Of a DNA stretch of 61,590 nt, positions 9,950 through 18,761 are shown one piece after another. The DNA is from an uncultured Bacteroidota bacterium (lineage in GTDB: Bacteria > Bacteroidota > Bacteroidia > Bacteroidales > F082). The notes beneath the pieces were generated by a model. That model was given only the letters and a program-made list of their open reading frames with translations, had not been told where the DNA came from and searched no databases. Positions within the stretch are counted from its first letter, which is position 1; each line of letters starts with the position of its first letter. Position numbers and translations under genes: made by a program. The stretch is from positions 1 to 61,590 of the forward strand of contig CAITDJ010000067.1 of assembly GCA_903891085.1 (NCBI GenBank), written 5' to 3'.

Positions 9950-10338
9950 AATTACCTCCATTTTAAACAGTTAAAAATAATATTGTCTATTTGAGCGCTT
10001 TGCCAATTTTGCAGGGGATATCGGATGTATTTGTTTTCACACCGTAAGGAATTTCTATCGAATTATCGTTATTCTGATTGTAAACTGATTAAAAGAAAAC
10101 CAATATCAAAGATACAATGATCGGGAAGTATTTTTTCACTTACACATCATTTTTTTTGAAAATAATTTTTCCGTAAGTTATACGTAATCAATGTTATACA
10201 TTTTAAGTTATCAACACAATCACAATTGTTCGTTAAAAAATTATATTGATAGGAAATTTCAATGTTAACCAGCCAAGGTTTTTTTTAAATTTGCTCCAAT
10301 CGATAAAAAACGGAATGTAAACTTCAACTAATAAACTT
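9950..10338. other. AT-rich intergenic region upstream of pckA
   Basis: About 390 bases with no credible ORF. It should contain the divergent promoters of the gene at 9949 and of pckA. A TAAATTTG -7-like element (10286-10293) lies about 45 bases before the pckA start, with no obvious -33 TTG. I see no riboswitch-like conserved core and no strong hairpin. Confidence 0.4.
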
Positions 10339-11955
10339 ATGGCGAAAGATCAAGCTAAAATCAAAGCTGAATTAGCAACCTATGGCATTCAGAATGTTAC
10401 AGATGTGTTTCACAACTTGTCCTTTGAGGAATTGTTTAAACACGAAACAGATCCTTCTCTTGAAGGTTTTTCCAAAGGTGTTGTAACAAACACAGGAGCT
10501 GTTTCAGTTGATACAGGTATTTTCACAGGGCGGTCACCGAAAGATAAATATATTGTCTTTGATGATGTATCAAAAGATACGATGTGGTGGTCCACACAGG
10601 GTAAAAATGACAACCGTCCTTTAGAACCTGAAAAATACCAAAAACTCAAAAAAATTGCCGTCAACCAACTGTCAGGTAAAAAATTGTATGTGATGGATGC
10701 CTATGCGGGCGCCAATCGTGATACCCGGCTGAAAGTCCGCTTCATCATGGAAGTGGCCTGGCAGGCTCATTTTGTGAAAAACATGTTTATCCGTCCCGAC
10801 GACAATGAATTAAACACTTTTGTTCCTGATTTCATTGTCATGAATGCCTCAAAAGCTGTCAATCCCGACTGGAAAGAAATGGGCATGAACTCCGAGAACT
10901 TCGTTGTTTTCGACCTGACAGAAAGAATTTCACTCATTGGCGGTACATGGTACGGAGGTGAAATGAAAAAAGGAATCTTCACCATGATGAACTATTACCT
11001 ACCGTTGAAAGGGATCGCATCGATGCACTGTTCAGCCAATGTGGGTAAAGAGGGTGATGTGGCCGTTTTCTTTGGGCTTTCAGGAACAGGTAAAACAACC
11101 CTTTCTGCTGACCCAAAACGAATGCTCATTGGTGACGACGAGCATGGTTGGGACGATGATGGTGTTTTCAATTTCGAAGGTGGCTGTTATGCCAAATGCA
11201 TTAACCTTAGCAAAGAAAACGAACCTGATATTTACCATGCCATCAAACGTGATGCCTTGTTAGAAAACCTGGTAGTGAGAGCGGATGGATCCATTGATTT
11301 TGATGATAAGTCAAAAACTGAAAACACCCGAGTCTCCTACCCTATCTATCACATCGAAAACATTGTGAAACCGGTTTCAAAAGCAGGCCATGCGCAAAAA
11401 GTGATTTTCCTTACCGCCGACGCATTTGGCGTGTTGCCACCTGTTTCCAAGCTGGACAGTGACCAAACAAAATACCATTTCTTATCCGGATTTACAGCAA
11501 AACTCGCAGGAACCGAACGTGGAGTAACTTCACCTCAACCTACTTTTTCAGCTTGTTTCGGAAATGCATTTCTGGCACTTCACCCAACCAAATATGCCAT
11601 TGAACTGGTAAAACGCATGGAAGCAGTCGGAGCCAAAGCATATCTTGTGAATACTGGCTGGAATGGAACCGGAAAGCGCATCTCAATCAAAGATACACGT
11701 GCTATCATCGATGCCATTCTCGATGGAAGCATTGACCATGCTCCATCAAAGAAAACCCCGATTTTCAACCTTGAAATTCCAACCGAATTGCATGGTGTAA
11801 ATACTGAGGTTCTCGACACAAGGAATACCTACGCCGATAAAGCGGAATTCGACAAGAAGGCGCATGAATTAGCCAAACTTTTTATCGATAATTTTTCGAA
11901 ATATACCGACAATGACGAAGGCAAACGCCTTGTGTCAGCCGGACCTCACATTTAA
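10339..11955 (+). CDS. pckA: Phosphoenolpyruvate carboxykinase (ATP)
   Basis: 538 residues, full length for the ATP-type enzyme, which interconverts oxaloacetate + ATP and PEP + CO2 + ADP. Signatures are the Walker A P-loop [13 protein letters not shown] (about 248-260), the metal/oxaloacetate region with MHCSANVG before it, the [11 protein letters not shown] kinase-2 region, and the N-terminal [11 protein letters not shown] substrate loop. In Bacteroidota fermenters it often runs in the carboxylating direction toward succinate. It is monocistronic with its own terminator. Confidence 0.97.
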   Translation: MAKDQAKIKAELATYGIQNVTDVFHNLSFEELFKHETDPSLEGFSKGVVTNTGAVSVDTGIFTGRSPKDKYIVFDDVSKDTMWWSTQGKNDNRPLEPEKYQKLKKIAVNQLSGKKLYVMDAYAGANRDTRLKVRFIMEVAWQAHFVKNMFIRPDDNELNTFVPDFIVMNASKAVNPDWKEMGMNSENFVVFDLTERISLIGGTWYGGEMKKGIFTMMNYYLPLKGIASMHCSANVGKEGDVAVFFGLSGTGKTTLSADPKRMLIGDDEHGWDDDGVFNFEGGCYAKCINLSKENEPDIYHAIKRDALLENLVVRADGSIDFDDKSKTENTRVSYPIYHIENIVKPVSKAGHAQKVIFLTADAFGVLPPVSKLDSDQTKYHFLSGFTAKLAGTERGVTSPQPTFSACFGNAFLALHPTKYAIELVKRMEAVGAKAYLVNTGWNGTGKRISIKDTRAIIDAILDGSIDHAPSKKTPIFNLEIPTELHGVNTEVLDTRNTYADKAEFDKKAHELAKLFIDNFSKYTDNDEGKRLVSAGPHI

Positions 11956-11976
11956 GTGAGTTCGACTCAATGTAAT

Positions 11977-12006
11977 AAGGGTAAGAAGAAATTCTTACCC
12001 TTTTTT
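11977..12006 (+). terminator. Intrinsic terminator after pckA
   Basis: An 11-bp stem (11977-11987 with 11992-12002) is closed by a GAAA tetraloop. Its 3' arm merges into a T run ending at 12006. Confidence 0.92.
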
Positions 12007-12046
12007 GTTTTACTACGGTTGGCTAATTATGAACTACCTTTGTTGT

Positions 12047-12565
12047 ATGAAAAATATCTTTTTGATTCTAATGCTGATTTCAATGATATCCTGCAAATCA
12101 CAACCCCTGGAGACTGTTAAAACCTTGGACATCACAAAATATGCAGGAACGTGGTATGAAATTGCGCGCTTACCAAACCGTTTTGAAAAGAAACTCGAAT
12201 GTGTTTCGGCCACCTATGAACTGATAGAAAACGGCAAGGTGAAAGTAATAAATCGTGGTATCAGCACTGAAGACCATTCACAAAAAAAGGAAATAACAGG
12301 TAAAGCCTGGGTACCCGATGTGGCTTTTCCGGGACAGCTCAAGGTTCAATTCTTTTGGCCATTTGCAGGAAAATACTGGGTTATTGCATTAGATACAGCA
12401 TATCGTTACGCACTGGTAGGTGACCCATCCCGAAAATATCTCTGGGTCCTTTCGAAAGACAAACAACTGCCGGATTCGATCTTCAAACAGCTCGTTGAGA
12501 CTGCCGGGAAAAATGGATTTAATACGGACATGTTGATGATTGTGAAACAGGATTGTAATGATTGA
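12047..12565 (+). CDS. Lipocalin family lipoprotein (Blc-like)
   Basis: About 172 residues. The frame opens at 12005 inside the pckA terminator, but ATG 12047 gives a short lipoprotein signal (MKNIFLILMLISMISC) with the lipidated Cys in a Bacteroidota-type lipobox. The mature part has the lipocalin GxW motif (YAGTWYEIARLPNRFEKK) and the Blc/apolipoprotein D style TYEL...GKVKVINRG pattern, plus GDPSRKYLWVLSK near the end. The likely role is membrane-anchored lipid or hydrophobic-ligand binding, linked in this family to membrane stress and repair. Confidence 0.88.
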   Translation: MKNIFLILMLISMISCKSQPLETVKTLDITKYAGTWYEIARLPNRFEKKLECVSATYELIENGKVKVINRGISTEDHSQKKEITGKAWVPDVAFPGQLKVQFFWPFAGKYWVIALDTAYRYALVGDPSRKYLWVLSKDKQLPDSIFKQLVETAGKNGFNTDMLMIVKQDCND

Positions 12566-12659
12566 TTTTTCAATTAACTGTTTCACTGATATTTACAAAT
12601 CTTTTTTGAACTGAAAACCCAACGTTATGGCTATAATCGTTAATATTATAAAATAATGT

Positions 12660-12691
12660 TTGCAAGTTTCATATTTTTGTCTTTACCTTTG
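12660..12691 (+). promoter_or_regulatory. Promoter of the SAM-riboswitch operon
   Basis: A -33 TTG (12660-12662) and a -7 TACCTTTG (12684-12691) are separated by 21 bases, close to the Bacteroidota TTG-N19-TAnnTTTG consensus. Transcription would begin near 12697, shortly before the riboswitch aptamer. Confidence 0.65.
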
Positions 12692-12715
12692 CCGCACGTT
12701 CTTTAACATGATATT

Positions 12716-12821
12716 CTTATCCAGAAAGACTGAGGGATTTGACCCGATGAAGTCTTGACAACCCTACTTTAACATAGTAGAAGGTGCCAATTTCAACTCC
12801 GGTTTACCGGGGATAGATAAG
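12716..12821 (+). ncRNA. SAM-I (S-box) riboswitch aptamer
   Basis: The S-box core elements appear in order: CTTATCCAGA opening P1, the GAGGGA segment followed by CCCGATGAAGTC, the GACAACC junction, AAGGTGCCAATTTC, and a closing GATAAG that pairs with CTTAT. S-adenosylmethionine binding normally turns expression off. The sequence lies about 25 bases after a promoter and in front of two methionine-biosynthesis genes, as expected for this class. Confidence 0.92.
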
Positions 12822-12857
12822 TTAGAAAATAGCCATTTATTACTTTGAAAGTATATT

Positions 12858-12891
12858 AAATGCTCTTCTGACTTGTTGGAAGCGCATTTTT
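12858..12891 (+). terminator. Probable expression-platform terminator of the SAM riboswitch
   Basis: AAATGCTCTTC (12858-12868) pairs with GGAAGCGCATTT (12878-12889), with one mismatch, followed by TTTTT (12887-12891). It lies 37 bases after the aptamer and about 100 bases before the first start codon. This fits SAM-dependent premature termination; the antiterminator partner was not resolved by eye. Confidence 0.65.
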
Positions 12892-12987
12892 CATTTATGC
12901 CCTTTCACAAGTTACCCTCTTTCTGCAATCGGAATACAATGTTTTTCAGCAAGTTATTAATGATAAAACAATAAAATTCAGATTAAA

Positions 12988-14148
12988 ATGAAAGATTCAA
13001 CTAAAATTTTACACAGCATTCCTGTCGACAAATTAACAGGTGCAATCTCCACCCCTATTTACCAGACTTCCACATTCGTCCAGAAAGCACCAGGCGTTCA
13101 TAAGGGCTTCGATTATTCAAGATCAAACAATCCAACCCGGAAAGTTTTGGAAGATTTGATCGCAACCCTTGAGAATGGGACAAACGGATATGCATTTGCC
13201 AGTGGATTGGCTGCCATTGATGCAGTTGTCAAATTACTTAAATCAGGCGATGAAATTGTAGCAGTTGATGATATTTATGGGGGCGCTTTTCGTCTTTTCA
13301 CCCATATTTATCAGAAATTCGGCATCACAGTTAAGTATGTGGACGCCACAGATATCGTGAATGTGGAGAACGCAGTTTCATCGAAAACAAAGCTTATCTG
13401 GATTGAATCACCAACAAATCCGACACTTAAAATCTCCGACATCGGTGAAATTGCAAAAATTGCCAAAGCCAATCATGCCCTGCTGTGTGTGGATAACACC
13501 TTTGCTTCACCAGCATCACAAAAACCGCTTGATCTTGGGGCGGATATCGTTATCCATTCCGCGACAAAATACCTTTCGGGACATAGTGATCTGATTGCTG
13601 GTCTGGTTGTTACAAATAGTGAGGAATTGGGTGTACAAATCAAATTTATCCAAAATGCATCCGGCGCCATTCTCTCTCCTTTCGATAGTTGGTTGGTAAT
13701 ACGTGGAATTGAAACCCTTTCGTTGCGGGTGAAACAACATGCCGAAAACGCGCAGAAAATTGCTGAATTTCTGTTAACACAGGAAATCGTAAAAAATGTT
13801 TATTATCCTGGTTTACCACAACATAAAAACCATGAAGTTGCCAAAAGGCAACAGAAATATTTTGGCGGTGTGGTAACTTTCGATCTTAAAATCGACAATA
13901 AGGAGCATGCTACTCATATTGTTAGTAATACAAAATATTTCAAACTAGCCGAAAGTCTGGGCGGTGTAAAGAGCTTGATTTGTCTGCCCTGCGAAATGAC
14001 GCATAAATCTATTCCACAGGAAATTCGCTACAAATCGAATGTAACTGACAGTCTGATACGCCTCTCCGTTGGTTTAGAAGATGTCGAAGATTTAATTGAA
14101 GATCTGGAACAGGCTTTTAACTCGCTTTCAAATAAATTCACTTTCTGA
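12988..14148 (+). CDS. metB: Cystathionine gamma-synthase/lyase-type PLP enzyme (transsulfuration family)
   Basis: 386 residues of the Cys/Met metabolism PLP-dependent family. PLP-binding landmarks are YSRSNNPTR near the N-terminus, FASGLAAIDA for the phosphate loop, VDNTFASP, and the Schiff-base lysine in HSATKYLSGHSD (about residue 197). Position behind a SAM-I riboswitch and 13 bases before homoserine dehydrogenase favours a methionine-biosynthetic role (cystathionine gamma-synthase or O-acylhomoserine sulfhydrylase). Cystathionine beta-lyase cannot be excluded from sequence alone. Confidence 0.85.
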   Translation: MKDSTKILHSIPVDKLTGAISTPIYQTSTFVQKAPGVHKGFDYSRSNNPTRKVLEDLIATLENGTNGYAFASGLAAIDAVVKLLKSGDEIVAVDDIYGGAFRLFTHIYQKFGITVKYVDATDIVNVENAVSSKTKLIWIESPTNPTLKISDIGEIAKIAKANHALLCVDNTFASPASQKPLDLGADIVIHSATKYLSGHSDLIAGLVVTNSEELGVQIKFIQNASGAILSPFDSWLVIRGIETLSLRVKQHAENAQKIAEFLLTQEIVKNVYYPGLPQHKNHEVAKRQQKYFGGVVTFDLKIDNKEHATHIVSNTKYFKLAESLGGVKSLICLPCEMTHKSIPQEIRYKSNVTDSLIRLSVGLEDVEDLIEDLEQAFNSLSNKFTF

Positions 14149-14161
14149 AAATATTATAATC

Positions 14162-15370
14162 ATGGTGCATAGAAAAAAACTAACAATCGGATTATTCGGT
14201 TTTGGGTGTGTAGGCTACGGATTATACGAAGTACTGGAGAAAACACCGGGACTTAAAGCCAACATTAAGCGAATTTGTGTAAAAGACAGAACAAAATCAA
14301 GGCAGATACCGTTGGAACATTTCACCTTCGAGGCCTTGGATATATTGAATGATGATGAAATAAACACCATCGTAGAACTAATTGATGATGCTGATGCCGC
14401 CTTTGAGATTGTAAAAATGGCACTTATGAAGGGTAAGTCAGTAGTAACAGCCAATAAAAAAATGATCGCCGATCATTTTGCTGAACTGCTTCAGTTGCAG
14501 AAAGAATTTGATGTGCCGTTGTTATACGAAGCAGCCTGTTGCGCCAGTATACCGATTATTCGAAATCTGGAAGAGTACTACGACAATGACTTGCTTGAAT
14601 CTATAGAAGGTATTGTAAATGGATCAACCAATTACATCCTGACCAAGACCTCAGACGAACACATTTCTTACGCGGATGCATTGCTTGAAGCATCCCAAAA
14701 AGGCTATGTTGAAACAAATCCAATCCTTGACACAGGCGGATTTGATGCAAAATTCAAACTTCTGATTTTAATTGCCCATGCTTTCGGTATTGTGGCAAAA
14801 CCAGAAGAAATCTTCAACATTGGTATTGACAGGCTTGGCGATCTGGAATTAAAATATGCTAGGGAAAAGGGGTTGAAAATAAAACTGGTTGCCTTTGCTG
14901 AAAAAGCACAGAATGGAAAAATAAAAGCATTTGTTCTGCCAAAATTTATTCACAAAACTGACAAATTATTTACTGTTGATGATGTATTTAATGGTGTTAA
15001 GACAAAATCATATTTCAGTGATACCCAGTTTTTTGTAGGCAAGGGCGCAGGCGCCTATCCTACTGCTTCTGCCGTTTTATCTGATATTTCAGCATTAACC
15101 TACGATTACAGGTACGAATACAAAAAGCTGAATCAGAAGGATTCACTTGAAGCGGATGACCAAATCCAACTCAAAATTCTATTACGTCATAATCTGAAGA
15201 ATGGCCCACTGTTTGAAGCCTATTTCGAGGAAATACTTGAATCGTATCGTAATCAGGAATCAGGGTATACAATTGGTACTATTTCGTTGGCAGGATTAAA
15301 GGAAATCGTCGCACACCAGACACCAGATATTTCTGTTATCCTTTGTGAGACCTGCAACCCGACGTCATAA
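14162..15370 (+). CDS. hom: Homoserine dehydrogenase
   Basis: About 402 residues from ATG 14162; the frame opens earlier, inside the preceding gene. The enzyme reduces aspartate semialdehyde to homoserine with NAD(P)H. It has the N-terminal Rossmann motif GLFGFGCVGYGL, the VTANKKMIADHF segment, and the catalytic-domain motif GIVNGSTNYILT. The last ~75 residues may be a degenerate ACT-like tail. Spacing of 13 bases to the PLP enzyme and the shared upstream SAM riboswitch suggest a monofunctional copy devoted to methionine supply. There is no aspartokinase fusion. Confidence 0.92.
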   Translation: MVHRKKLTIGLFGFGCVGYGLYEVLEKTPGLKANIKRICVKDRTKSRQIPLEHFTFEALDILNDDEINTIVELIDDADAAFEIVKMALMKGKSVVTANKKMIADHFAELLQLQKEFDVPLLYEAACCASIPIIRNLEEYYDNDLLESIEGIVNGSTNYILTKTSDEHISYADALLEASQKGYVETNPILDTGGFDAKFKLLILIAHAFGIVAKPEEIFNIGIDRLGDLELKYAREKGLKIKLVAFAEKAQNGKIKAFVLPKFIHKTDKLFTVDDVFNGVKTKSYFSDTQFFVGKGAGAYPTASAVLSDISALTYDYRYEYKKLNQKDSLEADDQIQLKILLRHNLKNGPLFEAYFEEILESYRNQESGYTIGTISLAGLKEIVAHQTPDISVILCETCNPTS

Positions 15371-15458
15371 ACGAAGTTTTATATTTTTATATTTTACTTG
15401 ATTACAAATTGCAGGTCAAAATATTTTAAAATCCCGATATTCCGTTCTGGTCTGTTTT

Positions 15459-15505
15459 TTGTGCAAAAAAGGGTGAAAGTCATTACATTTGCAATATATT
15501 ATTGC
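15459..15505 (+). promoter_or_regulatory. Promoter region of hypA-hypB with two flanking dyads
   Basis: A -33 TTG (15459-15461) and -7 TACATTTG (15484-15491) are 22 bases apart. The -33 lies in a 7-bp inverted repeat (TTTTTTG-TG-CAAAAAA, 15455-15470). A second dyad, GCAAT-N5-ATTGC (15491-15505), covers the expected start site. Either could be an operator. Neither matches the Rex consensus. Confidence 0.5.
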
Positions 15506-15591
15506 GATTCTCCTGACTGTTAGGCTCTGTTTTGCGAAGGGGGATTGTACTAATCAGATAACTGAAAAGTATTAATCACTAATTCATTCAA

Positions 15592-15942
15592 ATGCACGAA
15601 CTTTCGATTGCGATGAGTATTGCCGAAATTGTGGAAGAAGAAGCCAGAAAAGCAGGAGCATCTAGGATAGAAATCGTCACTATTGAAATTGGTACACTTT
15701 CAGGAGTTATGATCGATGCCCTTCAGTTTGCAATGGAAGAAGTAATGTTGACCACTTCGTTCAGCGGAGCCAAAATAAACTATGATATTGTTACAGCTGT
15801 TGCCAGTTGCGAGGAATGTTGTAATGAATTTGTAGCCGAAGATCTTTTTAAAGTATGCCCCGTTTGTAATAGCTCAAAGACCTATTATATCAGGGGAAAA
15901 GAGTTAAAAATAAAGTCAATAGAAGTAGAAAGAGATAACTAA
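15592..15942 (+). CDS. hypA: Hydrogenase/urease nickel maturation factor HypA
   Basis: 116 residues, full length. The invariant N-terminus MHELSIA carries the Ni-binding His2. The zinc site uses two Cys pairs (CEEC about 75, CPVC about 94), seen as VASCEECCNEF and FKVCPVCNSS. HypA delivers nickel to [NiFe]-hydrogenase large subunit together with HypB. hypB follows after 16 bases, so the two form an operon. No hydrogenase structural genes or hypCDEF are in this window. Confidence 0.96.
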   Translation: MHELSIAMSIAEIVEEEARKAGASRIEIVTIEIGTLSGVMIDALQFAMEEVMLTTSFSGAKINYDIVTAVASCEECCNEFVAEDLFKVCPVCNSSKTYYIRGKELKIKSIEVERDN

Positions 15943-15958
15943 TCTTAAATCAAATAAA

Positions 15959-16798
15959 ATGTGTGGAACATGTGGTTGCGGTGAAGAAAACAAAATTACA
16001 TACCGAAAAGCCGGTGAAAAAGAGAAATTAAATTTGGAACATGCCCATAGTCATTCTCATGGAAATGAAGAATATACACATGACCACCATCATGGACACC
16101 TGCATGATCATTTTCATGAACACGATCACAACCATGCGACTGGTCATGCTACCATTATACCACTTGAGCGGAATATTTTATCGAAAAACGACTTGCTGGC
16201 TGAACGTAACAGGGGATTTTTCGAGGGTCGCAATATTAAAGCCTACAACCTGGTCAGTTCCCCCGGATCGGGAAAAACAAGCATTCTTGAAAGAACCATC
16301 CGTGAAAAAGGGACCGAATTGAATTGTTTTGTTATTGAAGGTGATCAGCAAACCATGAATGACGCAAATCGGATCAAGGCTGCCGGTGCTCCGGCAATTC
16401 AGATAAATACAGGAACAGGTTGTCACCTTGATGCGTCTATGGTATACAATGCTGTCAAAGCGCTTGATGTTTCAAGTGACAGTATCCTTTTTATTGAAAA
16501 TGTTGGAAATCTCGTTTGCCCTTCAATGTTTGACCTTGGGGAATCTAAAAGAGTGGTAATTATCAGCGTCACGGAAGGGGACGACAAACCGGCAAAATAT
16601 CCTGATATGTTTCAAAGCTCACATCTTTGTCTGATTAATAAAATCGACCTTCTACCTTATGTTGATTTCTCTGTGGAGAATGCAAAAGAAACTGCCTTAC
16701 GTGTAAACCATCACCTTGAATTCATCGAATTGAGTGCCAAAACAGGTGAAGGAATGGATAAGTGGTATCAATGGCTGGCCAATATAAAAACCAGCTAG
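15959..16798 (+). CDS. hypB: Hydrogenase nickel incorporation GTPase HypB
   Basis: 279 residues. The N-terminus MCGTCGCG is the high-affinity metal site (CxxCxC type). A histidine-rich segment (about residues 28-64) has roughly 16 His in some 36 residues and probably stores nickel. The G domain (about 85-279) has the P-loop SSPGSGKTSIL, switch residues VIEGDQQT, and NKIDLLPY for guanine recognition. HypB hydrolyses GTP to load nickel into hydrogenase with HypA. The rex gene follows with its own promoter and operator. Confidence 0.97.
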   Translation: MCGTCGCGEENKITYRKAGEKEKLNLEHAHSHSHGNEEYTHDHHHGHLHDHFHEHDHNHATGHATIIPLERNILSKNDLLAERNRGFFEGRNIKAYNLVSSPGSGKTSILERTIREKGTELNCFVIEGDQQTMNDANRIKAAGAPAIQINTGTGCHLDASMVYNAVKALDVSSDSILFIENVGNLVCPSMFDLGESKRVVIISVTEGDDKPAKYPDMFQSSHLCLINKIDLLPYVDFSVENAKETALRVNHHLEFIELSAKTGEGMDKWYQWLANIKTS

Positions 16799-16858
16799 GT
16801 ATCAATTTTCAGTTTATCTCAAATTATTTTTCTGGATTTTATTGATAATATATAACAA

Positions 16859-16874
16859 TGTTAATAAATTAACA
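16859..16874. promoter_or_regulatory. Putative Rex operator upstream of rex
   Basis: TGTTAATAAATTAACA is a perfect 16-base palindrome and fits the Rex core consensus TGTTAA-N4-TTAACA. It lies about 68 bases before the first rex start and just upstream of a candidate promoter, which suggests NADH-responsive autoregulation. Confidence 0.7.
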
Positions 16875-16882
16875 TAAAAATA

Positions 16883-16913
16883 TTGTTTTTGTCATTTTTG
16901 GAGTTTATTTTTG
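16883..16913 (+). promoter_or_regulatory. Candidate rex promoter
   Basis: TTG (16883-16885) and TATTTTTG (16906-16913) are 20 bases apart, a good Bacteroidota -33/-7 match. The start point would fall near 16920, so translation probably begins at ATG 16945 or 16948 rather than at 16927, unless the message is leaderless. Confidence 0.55.
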
Positions 16914-16926
16914 CAGAATTCGTTAA

Positions 16927-17574
16927 ATGTTTAACACTAATACAATGATGAAGAACCTTCCACACAAGACCATTGAGAGATTGAGCCAGTATCGCCGGGC
17001 ATTGCTGATTTGTCTCGAAAAAGGACAGACACATATTTATTCCCATGAGATTGCCAAAATTCAGCATATCACCGCTGTTCAGGTCCGTCGCGATTTGATG
17101 CTTATCGGATATACCGGTACACTCCGAAAGGGATATAATGTGAAGGATCTTATTGACCTGATTGGAAATATCATAGATTCTACTGAGGGCATCAATGTTG
17201 CGATACTGGGCATGGGAAACCTCGGCCGTGCATTGATTAATTACTTTGCCGGAAAACGATCACAACTCAAAATTGTAGCCGGATTTGATATCAATCCCGA
17301 CAAAATCGGGAATACAATGTCGGGTGTTCCTTGTTATTCATCGGAGGACATGAACAGAATTATAAAGGAAAAAAACATCAAAGTTGGCATTATGACTGTT
17401 CCTGCTGATTTTGCCAATGCCACCGCTGACCAGCTGGTTAAGGCAGGAATAAGAGGTATTTTAAACTACACTCCAAAACCAGTCAACGTCCCTGACAATG
17501 TTTATCTCGAAGAATATGACATGATTACATCACTCGAGAAAGTTGCTTTTTTTGTAAAAATCAATGATGAATAA
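16927..17574 (+). CDS. rex: Redox-sensing transcriptional repressor Rex
   Basis: 215 residues from the first ATG; ATG 16945/16948 (MMKNLPHKTIERL) are better placed relative to the promoter. An N-terminal winged helix (about 8-85) includes HEIAKIQHITAVQVRRDL. It is followed by a Rossmann NADH domain with ILGMGNLGRALINY, then FDINPDKIG and the C-terminal swapped helix. Rex represses fermentative and anaerobic genes when NADH/NAD+ is low. Its neighbours (hypAB, carbamate kinase) are plausible members of a redox regulon, but only the rex upstream region shows an operator to my eye. Confidence 0.96.
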   Translation: MFNTNTMMKNLPHKTIERLSQYRRALLICLEKGQTHIYSHEIAKIQHITAVQVRRDLMLIGYTGTLRKGYNVKDLIDLIGNIIDSTEGINVAILGMGNLGRALINYFAGKRSQLKIVAGFDINPDKIGNTMSGVPCYSSEDMNRIIKEKNIKVGIMTVPADFANATADQLVKAGIRGILNYTPKPVNVPDNVYLEEYDMITSLEKVAFFVKINDE

Positions 17575-17663
17575 TGTTGAAAAACAAATCAAGTTACCTA
17601 TGGCAATAGCGAAAGCAAGGTACTTATTGATTTAACTGTTATTCAAGTTAAAATATTGGGCAT

Positions 17664-17714
17664 AAAAAAAGTGTTTAAGACTGAAAATGATTTCATTCAT
17701 AAACACTTTTTTTT
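17664..17714. terminator. Bidirectional terminator between rex and arcC
   Basis: AAAAAAAGTGTTTA (17664-17677) pairs with TAAACACTTTTTTTT (17700-17714), and an inner TGAAA/TTTCA pairing extends the stem. A-rich and T-rich flanks allow termination from both converging genes. Confidence 0.88.
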
Positions 17715-17752
17715 ATTCCTGCTTTCACAGTCTAGTAAAAACAGGTGACAAG

Positions 17753-18697
17753 CTATACAATCGTTACCCTGGTTCCTCCATCATCAACTCCAAGCAATGA
17801 AGCTTCTGTAATGATGGTATCTTTACCGCTTCTTTCAACAAAATTGATTGCAGCCCTAATTTTAGGAGCCATACTCCCCTCCCCAAACTGTCCTTCAATC
17901 AGATATTGCTTTGCTTCGGCAATGGTAATTTTATCCAAACTTTTTTCCTGGGGTGTATTAAAATTGATACACACTTTCGGAACATCGGTCATAATGAAAA
18001 ATTTGTCCGCACGAATCTGTGAAGCAAGTAATGAACTGGCGAGATCTTTATCAATCACCGCGTCAATACCCTGCAGTTTATTACGTTCAACATAAAAACA
18101 CGGAATTCCGCCACCGCCAACGGCAATAACGATATGCCCTTCACGGGCTATTTTTTCGATCGATTGACGGTTAAAGATGATCATAGGATCGGGAGAAGCA
18201 ACAACCTTGCGCCAACCACGGCCTCGTGCATCTTCTTTAAATACTGATTTCGTTTCAATTGAAATGTGATCAGCTTCTTCTTTTGTATAAAACGGACCTA
18301 TTGGTTTAGTAGGATTTAAAAAAGCCGGATCATCTTTGTTCACTAGCACCTGTGTAATAATGGATATGATATCCCTGTCCATGTCTTTCGCCATCAACAC
18401 ATTACGTAATTGTTGCTCAATCACATAACCGATGAAGCCTTGCGAATATGATACACTAATATCGAGTGGCATATCGGGCAATCCATACAGCTTATTTCCT
18501 GCTGTATTTGCCAGTAGAATATTTCCTACCTGAGGGCCATTTCCATGGGTGATAACCAGATTGTAGTTTTTATCCATCAATTTGGTTATATTATTACAGG
18601 CATTATAAGCGTTTGCTTCCTGTTCGTCTATCGTTCCCTTCTGGTTACCTCTTAACAACGCATTTCCACCAAAAGCTACTACCGCTAATTTCTTCAT
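17753..18697 (-). CDS. arcC: Carbamate kinase
   Basis: 314 residues, full length. The N-terminal AFGGNAL and the segment THGNGPQVGN are hallmark motifs, as are GGGGIPCF and DKDLASSLLA, all of the amino acid kinase fold. The enzyme makes ATP from carbamoyl phosphate (energy from arginine or purine breakdown). No arginine deiminase or ornithine carbamoyltransferase lies nearby. It is divergent from the SOD gene; the space between holds a -7 TATTTTTG (minus strand, 18728-18735) and a CRP-like palindrome. Confidence 0.95.
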   Translation of the reverse strand: MKKLAVVAFGGNALLRGNQKGTIDEQEANAYNACNNITKLMDKNYNLVITHGNGPQVGNILLANTAGNKLYGLPDMPLDISVSYSQGFIGYVIEQQLRNVLMAKDMDRDIISIITQVLVNKDDPAFLNPTKPIGPFYTKEEADHISIETKSVFKEDARGRGWRKVVASPDPMIIFNRQSIEKIAREGHIVIAVGGGGIPCFYVERNKLQGIDAVIDKDLASSLLASQIRADKFFIMTDVPKVCINFNTPQEKSLDKITIAEAKQYLIEGQFGEGSMAPKIRAAINFVERSGKDTIITEASLLGVDDGGTRVTIV

Positions 18698-18761
18698 CCT
18701 CTTTAAGTTTGGTTAATTTATATATTGCAAAAATACAATTTAATTTGATTGTTTGCCAGTT

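Noticed and set aside
11960..11975. tRNA T-loop-like GTTCGACTC after pckA
   Set aside because: There is no acceptor stem, D loop or anticodon arm around it; it is a chance match in the 3' untranslated region.
15455..15470. Rex operator upstream of hypA
   Set aside because: The TTTTTTG-TG-CAAAAAA dyad does not contain the TGTTAA/TTAACA or TTGTGAA/TTCACAA half-sites with the required spacing.
16178..16426. Minus-strand ORF opposite hypB
   Set aside because: Antisense to the HypB G domain with no independent features.
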